Origin: Nocardia higoensis
GTDB lineage: Bacteria; Actinomycetota; Actinomycetes; Mycobacteriales; Mycobacteriaceae
DNA: 64,000 bases
Reading direction: 5' to 3'
Assembly (NCBI RefSeq): GCF_015477835.1
Contig: NZ_JADLQN010000001.1
Location: forward strand, 2,542,001-2,606,000
How positions within the stretch are numbered: position 1 is the first letter of the stretch; each line of letters begins with the position of its first letter. Below the pieces are notes generated by a model that had not been told where the DNA came from, made no database searches, and saw only the letters and a list, made by a program, of their open reading frames with translations. The position numbers and the translations under genes were made by a program. Of this stretch, positions 36,805-44,157 are shown piece by piece.

Positions 36805-37272
36805 TCAGTCGAGTTCGGTGCGCACCCAGGCGAATCCGGCGGGGCGGCCGGTCTGCGACAGAACGGAGGACAGGGTGGCGGTCTGTTCGCGCCAGCGGCG
36901 CAGGTCCGCCACGGCGGGCGCGAGGTCGTAGTCGTGGTGGTGGGCGGCGCGGGACAGAGCCGACCACAGGGCGGCGACGGCGGCGGCGGTGTCGGGGCCC
37001 GCGTAGGTGCGCAGGGCGAGCAACTGGGCGCGCATCGGGCAGCGCGCGAGGGCGGGGGCGAGGCGGTCCCACAGGTCGTCGACGGCCTGTTCCAGGGCCA
37101 GGCGCAGGATCCAGGCGGTCGCGCGCGACCAGACGCCGCCTGCCGCGGTGACCTCGCCGTCGAGGAGGCGGTCGACAGCTGCCAGGCGTTCGGCGACGGT
37201 CGGGCGTGGCGCGGGATCGTGGTCGCGGCGACGCGTGCGGGTGCGGCGGGCGCCGCGGGTCCGGTCGCTCAC
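36805..37272 (-). CDS. Small helical protein paired with the zinc-hook ATPase
   Basis: A 155-residue protein of no recognised family. The first 20 residues are an Arg-rich tail (RTRGARRTRTRRRD); the rest looks all-helical (RATAWILRLALEQAVDDLWDRL, AAAVAALWSALSRAAHHHDYDLAP). The segment R108-A-A-H-H-H113 fits the R-x4-H pattern of HEPN ribonucleases, but the pattern is short and could be chance. GTG start overlaps the ATPase stop by four bases (GTGA), so the two are coupled and probably act together. Possible roles: regulatory subunit or effector. Confidence 0.75.
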   Translation of the reverse strand: MSDRTRGARRTRTRRRDHDPAPRPTVAERLAAVDRLLDGEVTAAGGVWSRATAWILRLALEQAVDDLWDRLAPALARCPMRAQLLALRTYAGPDTAAAVAALWSALSRAAHHHDYDLAPAVADLRRWREQTATLSSVLSQTGRPAGFAWVRTELD

Positions 37273-39845
37273 CGTCGCAGCCAGGCGATGAATCGTTCGG
37301 TTTCGCCGATCAGTTCGCGCATGCCGCGGCCGATCGGCACGTGGGCGGCGGCGGTGATGTCGCGCAGGGCGTCGACCAGCCACTTGCCCTCGCGGGCGAG
37401 GTGTTTGTTGAGGTGGTCGACGTTGTAGGTCACGCCCATCACCGCGAGCGCGACCATGGCACGGGTGGTCTGGGCGTTCTCGATGTGGCGCTCGACCTCG
37501 CGGTGGTCCATACCCGCGGCGAGCAGGTCACGTCTGCTGCGAGCCAGTGCCGCCGCCTCCACCGCCGAACGGCAGCAGGTGGCGACGAGTTCGTCGGCGA
37601 TGGCGGGCGGTAGCTGCGGAGTCCGCAGCAGCGAGCGGGCGTCGGCCAGGTAGCGGCGGACCGGGTCGCCGACAGTGCGCACCTCCACCACGGATCGTTC
37701 CCGGCGCTGGACTTCCAGCACGTGCGCGTTCAAATCCATGCGGCGCACCGCCTCGGCCAGGCGCTCGTCGTGGGTGAACACCACCACCTGCCGGGTCTCG
37801 GCGACCGCGGCCAGGACCGTCGCCAGGCCGTCGACCTTGGCCGGATCCATCGCCTGCACCGGGTCGTCGATCATGACGAAGCGGAACGGACTGTCGGCCA
37901 CGGTGGCCCGAGGCAGGAACAGCGAGAGTCCCAGAGCGTGCAACTCGCCCTGGCTCATCACGCCGAGCGCCGCGCCGTTCACCTGGTCGACGGTCACATC
38001 GAGCAGCACGCGGCGGGCACTGCCCGCATTGCCCTGCAGGCGGATGCCACCCAACTCCACATTGCTCTGCTGGCGCAGGGTCTGCCAGATCCAGCGCGAC
38101 TGTTCCTGCAGCGGGGCCATCCGCTCGTCGCGCATCCGCACCGTCAGGGCTTTGAGCCATTCCTCGGCCCGCTTGAGCGTGCGCAGTTCGGCGGCATGGC
38201 TGTGCACTTCACGGGCGTCGTCGAGCCAGGCGACCAGGCGGGGGGCCAGGGGGCTCCACACGCTGTCGAGGCGTTCGAGCTCCTTCCGGGCGCGGGCGCG
38301 CACGGCGGTGAGTTCGTCGGTGAGACAGAGGTGGGCATGGCGCAGACGCTCGGCGAGGTCGCGCGCGTCGGCCGCGGTCACCACAGGCGCGTCCGCCGAC
38401 TGCGCGGCGGCGACCGGACGCCCAGCGGCGAGCGGACGGGCTTCGTGACGATCTTCTTCGCCGGTGGCCCGCGCGGCTCGATCGACCGGTGTCCGGCCGG
38501 TCGCGGGCGCGAAGCCGATGTCGGCCCAGCGGGACCAGGCGCGGCACAGGGCAGCGGTGTCGACGGCGGGCGGGACGGCGCGGGACGGGTCGAGTTCGGC
38601 GGGCACCGGGCTCGGCAGGGCGCGGGCGGCCTGCCAGGCGGCATCGAGGTCGCCGCGGGCGGCGGTCACAGCGGCCAGGCGGGCGCCGAGTTCGGTGAGG
38701 GTGCGGTCGGTGGCGGCGAGCCAGTCCTGGTCCAGGGTGCCCTGACCGCAGACCGGACAGGCGCAGGCGCTGGTGGCCGCGACGTGGTGGCGAGCGCGGC
38801 GCAACAGGTCGAACGTGCGCAGGTCGGCTTCGCTGTCGGTCGTGGTGCGCTCCTCGAGCGTGGCGGCGCACGCGGTGAGCCGGTCGGCGAGAGCGGTGAC
38901 CTCGGCAGGGTCGGGGATGGTGAGGGCGAGGATGGCCCGCAGGGCGGTGGTGTCGCCGGTGTCGGCGTCACCACGCAGGGAGCCGGCGAGGGTCCCCAGA
39001 TCCGGGGGATCCGCGCGCAGGGCCGCTGCCGCGCGGGCGGCGCGGTCGTCGGCGAGGGCGTCGAGTTCGGCGATCAGGGCGGCGCGGTCGAGGCGGGAGT
39101 GTTTGGCGGCGCGTTCGCCGTCGAGCCTGCGGGTCCGCAGCCGGTCCTGGGCGGCGATGAGTTCGTCGAGGCCGAGGAGTTGGTGCAGGGCGTCGAACAG
39201 GTCGCTGGGGCGGCCGTCGACCAGGCTGCCGAGTTCGCTGTAGGACAGGAACGGGCGATAGAGGTCCAGGATCGGCGACCAGGCGGCGACGTCGAAATCG
39301 GTGGCGGTGCCGTCGGGGTGGTGCAGCGACCAGCGGGCTTCGTCGAGCGCCGCGTAGGTGTCCCATTCCTTGACGACCAGTGGCGCGGGTTCGGCGCCCG
39401 CGGTGAGCAATTCCAGTTCGATGCGGGTGCCCGCGCCGTCGTGCAGGTTGCGCCAGCCCTCCCGCCACTCGGCCGAACGACCGTCCCATCGCCGGTTTCC
39501 ACCGGTCAGGGCGAGTTCGGCGGCCTCGGCGAAACTGGACTTGCCGCTGCCGTTGCGCCCGACGACCAAGGTCAGGCCCGGTCCGGGCCGCAACTCGAGC
39601 TCGGCCTGCGCGCCGATGCCACGGAATCCGCGCACCCGGATCGCCCGCAGGAAGACCCCGGCGACATCGACGCCGTCGGTGGCGCCGAAACCGGTTGCGG
39701 GCGCATCGGAGAGGCGGGCGTCGAGTGCGTCCAGGACGACCGTCTCGACCTCGGCGGACACCGTGGGATCGGCGGCGATCCGCTGGGCGACCAGGGCGGC
39801 GAGACTTTCCGCACCTGCCGTGTCGAGCGACCGCTGCCAACCCAC
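37269..39845 (-). CDS. SMC/RecN-like AAA ATPase with zinc hook and extra C-terminal helical domain
   Basis: An 858-residue ABC-class ATPase with split head domains. Visible are Walker A GRNGSGKSS (96-104), a central helical region with a short zinc hook (Cys361, 363, 366 in CACPVCGQG), the ABC signature MSQGE (630-634), Walker B FRFVMIDDP (654-662) with QAMDP, and the switch His692 in FTHDE. The helical arms are much shorter than in SbcC/Rad50. About 110 residues after the second head form another helical domain (740-858) with R759-x3-E763 and nearby His781/787. GTG 39845 has GGAGGGGGA 9 nt upstream. Related proteins act in DNA repair or as RloC/Lamassu-type defence; which applies here is open. 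Confidence 0.88.
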   Translation of the reverse strand: MGWQRSLDTAGAESLAALVAQRIAADPTVSAEVETVVLDALDARLSDAPATGFGATDGVDVAGVFLRAIRVRGFRGIGAQAELELRPGPGLTLVVGRNGSGKSSFAEAAELALTGGNRRWDGRSAEWREGWRNLHDGAGTRIELELLTAGAEPAPLVVKEWDTYAALDEARWSLHHPDGTATDFDVAAWSPILDLYRPFLSYSELGSLVDGRPSDLFDALHQLLGLDELIAAQDRLRTRRLDGERAAKHSRLDRAALIAELDALADDRAARAAAALRADPPDLGTLAGSLRGDADTGDTTALRAILALTIPDPAEVTALADRLTACAATLEERTTTDSEADLRTFDLLRRARHHVAATSACACPVCGQGTLDQDWLAATDRTLTELGARLAAVTAARGDLDAAWQAARALPSPVPAELDPSRAVPPAVDTAALCRAWSRWADIGFAPATGRTPVDRAARATGEEDRHEARPLAAGRPVAAAQSADAPVVTAADARDLAERLRHAHLCLTDELTAVRARARKELERLDSVWSPLAPRLVAWLDDAREVHSHAAELRTLKRAEEWLKALTVRMRDERMAPLQEQSRWIWQTLRQQSNVELGGIRLQGNAGSARRVLLDVTVDQVNGAALGVMSQGELHALGLSLFLPRATVADSPFRFVMIDDPVQAMDPAKVDGLATVLAAVAETRQVVVFTHDERLAEAVRRMDLNAHVLEVQRRERSVVEVRTVGDPVRRYLADARSLLRTPQLPPAIADELVATCCRSAVEAAALARSRRDLLAAGMDHREVERHIENAQTTRAMVALAVMGVTYNVDHLNKHLAREGKWLVDALRDITAAAHVPIGRGMRELIGETERFIAWLRR

Positions 39846-40306
39846 TGCGGGTAATCCCCCTCCAGCACGGCCGGATCCGCCCCGCGTCCGGCGTCCGTTG
39901 TCGAAAACCGAAGGGAACGCTACCCGATGGCCCGGGTTCCGCACATCGGCCGAAGAACGGACACCGACCGGGAAGCGGACGCCGGCGGAAGTCCTCGCGC
40001 GAACCTGCCCGCAAGGGATGGCAATGGCCATCGAAGGAGCCGCTGCGCTTCGATGTCCACCCCTCGACCAACCCAGACGGGCAGCTCGACGCGAAGCACC
40101 CGCGAGGCGGGTGGTCCGGCGGAGCCGAACAGGACAGAATGCCAGACCGGTTGGTTCGGCGCAAGTCGACGTCGCCCGCGAATTCCGCCCGGGCACAATC
40201 GTTTCCGTGAAAACGCCAGGGGCCAGCGGTCGCGGTGTCGGTGCTCTCGGGTAGAAATCGGGCCAGAGACAGCGACCGCACCGACTCCGAGGACGACACT
40301 CATCCG
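39846..40306. other. 461-bp divergent region between ATPase and MoxR cluster
   Basis: Must hold promoters for both operons. No ribosomal binding site other than a weak GAGGAC before the downstream start. I looked in all plus-strand frames for the missing SWIM zinc finger (C-x-C then C-x-H) and did not find it; the frame of the downstream gene is closed by TGA at 40208-40210. One frame (to 40254) is open for about 130 codons but shows no family features. Confidence 0.6.
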
Positions 40307-43054
40307 ATGACAGCCAGGCCGGCCACGACCCGCACGCCCGATCCGGCGACAGCCGCGCAGCGGCGGCGCCGGGTCACCGCGGGCCTGGCCGAACTCGATA
40401 TCTGGCTGGCCGATCAGGTGCGCACCGGCCTGGCCAGGATCGACGGGTCCACCGGGGCGTTCGAGGCGATGGCGGCGCGGATGGTCGATGCCCAGGCTCC
40501 CGCCGTCGCCGCCCGGCTGCGTGCGCTCGCCTACGGCGACCGCGCCGCCGCCGACCGGCCACGCCGGATGCTGGCCGAACTCGCGGCTCTGCACCTGCTG
40601 GTCACCGCCCATCGCGATCTCGACGATCTACCCGAGGCGCAGTCCGCCACGGTCCGAACCCACATCGGCTACCCGATGCCCACCGCGAGTGTTCGGGAAC
40701 GGCCCGCTGTGCGCGACCACTGGATGACCCTGGGGATCCGGGTCAGCGCCGAGGACCGGCTGCACACCAGGCGCACCTGGCTGCGCGGCCGCCGCACCCA
40801 CCAATGGGCGCTGCTCGTCGAGCACAGTTTCGGCGACGATCCCGCCTTTCCCGCGACCGCCCCGCCGCCGGGGCGGATGGTCGACGCCGAGGTGCACTAC
40901 TACCCGGGCGCCCCGCGGCTACGAGCGCTGTGGGGTGTCCGGCACGGGGCCGAGGAGCCTTTCACCACCCTTCCCGCCGCGGCGCCCACCCGAGCATCGG
41001 TCCCGGACAGCGGCCACGCGCGGCCCGGCCGCGGGCCTGGCCCCGACAGCGGTCGCGGCGCGGATATCCGAGACGCCAACGGCCGCGGCCCGGACCTCCG
41101 AGGCGCCCGCGACCCGGAAGTCGAGAACGGCTGCGACCCGGACCTCGAAGGCGACGGCGACTGCGCTGCGGCGGCCGCCGCCTACGCCTCGGCACTCACG
41201 GCGGACCCGTGGCTGCGCTCGTGGCCGGTTCTGCTGCGCGAGGTGATCCCCGCCGTCGACGGCGGGCGGCAGGTGCTGGTGGACCGGGCGGGTGCGGCGC
41301 TGCCGATGACCGGTCTCGAGCAGCCGTGGCGGATGCTCGGTACAGCGGGCGGGCATCCGGTGACGGTCGTGGGCGAGTGGACCGCCGACGGGCTGGTGCC
41401 GATCTCGTTGCTGGCCCAGGGGGAGATCGTCGACGTGCGCGAGCCGGACGCCCTCGCCGACCCGACGCGCGCGGCAGACGCGCCGGACATGCTGACCCCG
41501 TCCCCACCCGACGACCTGACCACGACAGCGCTGCTCGGCACGGCCCACCGGTCGCTCGATTCGCAACGCCTCCCGCCGCCGGTCGCCGAGCTGGTCGCCG
41601 AGCTGTCCGGCGACCCGCCGCGGGTGCTCTTGGCGGCCGCGGCTCTGCGCGAGGCCTACGACCGCGCCGCGCGCACTCCGGAGACCGCCACGCCGCCCGC
41701 TCCCGCGCCCGACGACCCGCGACGGCTCCTGCCGGGTCCCGCGGCGGTCCGCCTGTCGGACATGCTGCGGGTGCGCTCGCCGTTCCTTCCCGAGTGGTTC
41801 GAGGCCGCGCTCCCCCACGACTACCGCGCGCCCGACGCGCTGTGCGCGCGACTGCTCGAGACCGCCCGCGCCGACCCGGCCCTTCGCGACCCGCTGCTGC
41901 GCCTGGCCGGTGCTCGCGGGCGCTGGCTGGCCGCGCGGCATCCGACCTGGCACGAGTTGTTCGCCGACGCCTCACCCGGGCACGGCGCCATGCCACCGGC
42001 GACCGGGCGAACGACCTCGGACACCTGGCTGTCCGGCCCGCCCGCGCATCGGCGCGACCGGCTCGCAGGCCTCCGCCGCCGCGACCCCGAGACCGCCCGC
42101 CGCGTCCTCGAGCAGGCGTGGCCGGAGGAACCCGATCCGGGCAGGGCCGAGCTGCTCGCCGTCCTCGCCGACGGGCTCGATTCCGGCGACGAGCCGTTGC
42201 TGGAAGCCGCACTGGACGACCGCCGCTCCGACGTCCGTCGCACCGCCGCGGGTCTGCTCGCCGTGCTGCCGGACTCGGCCTTCGCCGGCCGGATGCGGGC
42301 GCGCGCGGCGCGCTGGCTGCGGATCGAGCACACCGGGGATGTCGTGGCGGTGCACGTGGACATCCCCGAGGACCTCGACGACACGGCCCGGCGAGACGGC
42401 ATCACCGACCGCACCGTCGAGTTCAGCTACCGCTGGAACGGCGTGCCCGACTACGCGGCGGGCCGGTTGCGGCAGCTGGTGGCCGCGACGCCGCTGAACC
42501 ACTGGCGGGCATCGGCCGGCGAGCCGCGCGCGGCACTGCGGGCGCGGGTTCCCGACCGCTACCGCCAGCCGCTGCTGGACGGCCTGCTCGACGCCACCCT
42601 GCATCAGCGTGACCCCGCCTGGGCCGCGGCGTTGTTCGCCAACGGCGTCCCCTCCGACACCGCACTGCTGCGCCGCCGCGAACTGTTCGCGCTCATGCCG
42701 TGCCAGGCCCGGGTGGCCCACCTGCGCCGCCTGGACAGCGCTTGGCTGTCGGAGCTGGAGGCCCTGCTGCCCGCGATGGAGCACCCCTGGCCGCAGGAGC
42801 TGGCCCAGCACGTGATCCTGTTGCTGTTGGAGCGGGCGCGGATCTGCGAACAGAACCAGGGCGCGCACGGCACCGGGCCCGCCGCGCATCGGTCGCTGCT
42901 GACCGCGGCCGCCACCCACCTGCCCGTCGACGCGACGGGGCTGGTCGGGGTGGCGGCGGGCCGCTGCGCCGACCCCACCTGGCAGCGAGCCTTCGACCGG
43001 CTCGCCGACGATCTCACCCACCGCTCGAAGATGCTCGAGGAGTTGCAGCAGTGA
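40307..43054 (+). CDS. Fusion of SWIM-family C-terminal region with DUF5691 protein
   Basis: First gene of a MoxR/VWA cluster, 915 residues. Residues about 24-225 and 290-395 match the part of SWIM (YehQ-like) proteins that follows the zinc finger: AGLAELDIWLADQVRTGLA, FEAMAARMVDAQAPAVAARL, RDHWMTLGIRVSAEDRLHTRRTWLRG, and VVGEWTADGLVPISLLAQGE. A low-complexity Gly/Arg/Asp linker (about 228-288) interrupts it. From about 402 (DLTTTALLGTAHRSL) to the end is a DUF5691 domain, normally a separate protein. The SWIM zinc finger itself is absent. Weak ribosome-binding site; GTG 40235 is a possible earlier start. The 3' end overlaps the MoxR gene (GTGA). Confidence 0.82.
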   Translation: MTARPATTRTPDPATAAQRRRRVTAGLAELDIWLADQVRTGLARIDGSTGAFEAMAARMVDAQAPAVAARLRALAYGDRAAADRPRRMLAELAALHLLVTAHRDLDDLPEAQSATVRTHIGYPMPTASVRERPAVRDHWMTLGIRVSAEDRLHTRRTWLRGRRTHQWALLVEHSFGDDPAFPATAPPPGRMVDAEVHYYPGAPRLRALWGVRHGAEEPFTTLPAAAPTRASVPDSGHARPGRGPGPDSGRGADIRDANGRGPDLRGARDPEVENGCDPDLEGDGDCAAAAAAYASALTADPWLRSWPVLLREVIPAVDGGRQVLVDRAGAALPMTGLEQPWRMLGTAGGHPVTVVGEWTADGLVPISLLAQGEIVDVREPDALADPTRAADAPDMLTPSPPDDLTTTALLGTAHRSLDSQRLPPPVAELVAELSGDPPRVLLAAAALREAYDRAARTPETATPPAPAPDDPRRLLPGPAAVRLSDMLRVRSPFLPEWFEAALPHDYRAPDALCARLLETARADPALRDPLLRLAGARGRWLAARHPTWHELFADASPGHGAMPPATGRTTSDTWLSGPPAHRRDRLAGLRRRDPETARRVLEQAWPEEPDPGRAELLAVLADGLDSGDEPLLEAALDDRRSDVRRTAAGLLAVLPDSAFAGRMRARAARWLRIEHTGDVVAVHVDIPEDLDDTARRDGITDRTVEFSYRWNGVPDYAAGRLRQLVAATPLNHWRASAGEPRAALRARVPDRYRQPLLDGLLDATLHQRDPAWAAALFANGVPSDTALLRRRELFALMPCQARVAHLRRLDSAWLSELEALLPAMEHPWPQELAQHVILLLLERARICEQNQGAHGTGPAAHRSLLTAAATHLPVDATGLVGVAAGRCADPTWQRAFDRLADDLTHRSKMLEELQQ

Positions 43055-44157
43055 CCACCCCCGACCGGACCGCCACACCGGAGTTGTTGCGTCCGCACGC
43101 CGAGCAGGCCTTCGCCGCGGAACTGCGCGCGCTGGCCGCCGCCGACGAGCGCCCGCGCCCGCCGTCGTGGCGGCTGTCGCCGTGGGCGGTGGTCACCTAC
43201 CTGCTCGGCGGCACCCTCGCCGACGGCACCGTCATCACCCCCAAATACGTCGGCCCGCGCCGGTTGATGGAGGTCGCGGTCGCCACGCTGGCCACCGATC
43301 GCGCACTGTTGCTGCTCGGCGTCCCCGGCACCGCGAAAACCTGGGTGTCGGAACATCTCTCGGCCGCCATCGCCGGGAATTCGACGTTGCTCGTGCAGGG
43401 CACCTCCGGCACCACCGAGGAGTCCGTGCGCTACGGCTGGAACTACGCGCGGCTGCTGGCCGAGGGCCCCACCGAGGCCGCGCTGGTGCCCTCCCCCGTG
43501 CTGACGGCGATGCGCGGCGGCTCCCTGGCCCGCATCGAGGAACTCACCCGCATCCCTTCCGACGTGCAGGACGCGCTCATCACGGTGCTCTCCGAGAAGA
43601 CCCTCCCGGTTCCCGAACTGGGCACGGAAGTGCAGGCCGCCAAGGGGTTCAACGTGATCGCCACGGCCAACGACCGCGACCGCGGTGTGCACGAACTGTC
43701 CTCGGCGCTGCGCCGCCGGTTCAACACCGTGGTGCTGCCGCTGCCCGCCGACGAGGAGGACGAGGTCGCCATCGTCGCCCGCCGGGTCGAACAACTCGGC
43801 GCCGCACTGGAACTGCCACCGGTCCCGGCCGCCGCCGACGAGGTGCGCCGGGTGGTGCGGGTCTTCCGTGAACTGCGCTCCGGGGTGACCTCCGACGGCC
43901 GCACCAAACTGAAATCCCCCTCGGGCACCTTGTCGACCGCCGAGGCGATTTCGGTGCTCACCAACGGAATAGCGCTGTCCACCCACTTCGGCGACGGCGT
44001 GCTGCGGCCGACGGATATCGCGGGGGCCCTGCTCGGCGCGATCGTGAAGGATCCGGTCGCCGACACCGCCGTGTGGACCGAGTACCTGGAAGCCGTCGTG
44101 CGGGAGCGCCCCGACTGGGCCGATTTCTACCGCGCCTGCCGCGAGGTCACCGGTTGA
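43051..44157 (+). CDS. MoxR-family AAA+ ATPase (YehL-like)
   Basis: A 368-residue AAA+ chaperone-type ATPase. Walker A is GVPGTAKT (90-97), the Walker B-like strand runs into ARIEELTRIP, the MoxR-typical pre-sensor segment is DALITVLSEK, sensor 1 is IATANDRDRGVHELSSALRRRFN with arginine finger, and a lid helical domain follows. MoxR ATPases work with VWA proteins to remodel or load cofactors into target complexes. GTG start is coupled to the upstream stop. Order here, SWIM/DUF5691, MoxR, DUF5682, VWA, equals the E. coli yehLMPQ gene set. Confidence 0.93.
   Translation: MTTPDRTATPELLRPHAEQAFAAELRALAAADERPRPPSWRLSPWAVVTYLLGGTLADGTVITPKYVGPRRLMEVAVATLATDRALLLLGVPGTAKTWVSEHLSAAIAGNSTLLVQGTSGTTEESVRYGWNYARLLAEGPTEAALVPSPVLTAMRGGSLARIEELTRIPSDVQDALITVLSEKTLPVPELGTEVQAAKGFNVIATANDRDRGVHELSSALRRRFNTVVLPLPADEEDEVAIVARRVEQLGAALELPPVPAAADEVRRVVRVFRELRSGVTSDGRTKLKSPSGTLSTAEAISVLTNGIALSTHFGDGVLRPTDIAGALLGAIVKDPVADTAVWTEYLEAVVRERPDWADFYRACREVTG

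Noticed and set aside
39927-40310. Plus-strand frame as remnant of the missing SWIM zinc finger
   Set aside because: No C-x-C/C-x-H pattern or SWIM-like sequence in any frame of this region.
41005-41165. CRISPR-like or structured repeat in the fusion gene
   Set aside because: It is degenerate GC-rich coding low complexity (Gly/Arg/Asp/Pro), without regular repeat and spacer units.
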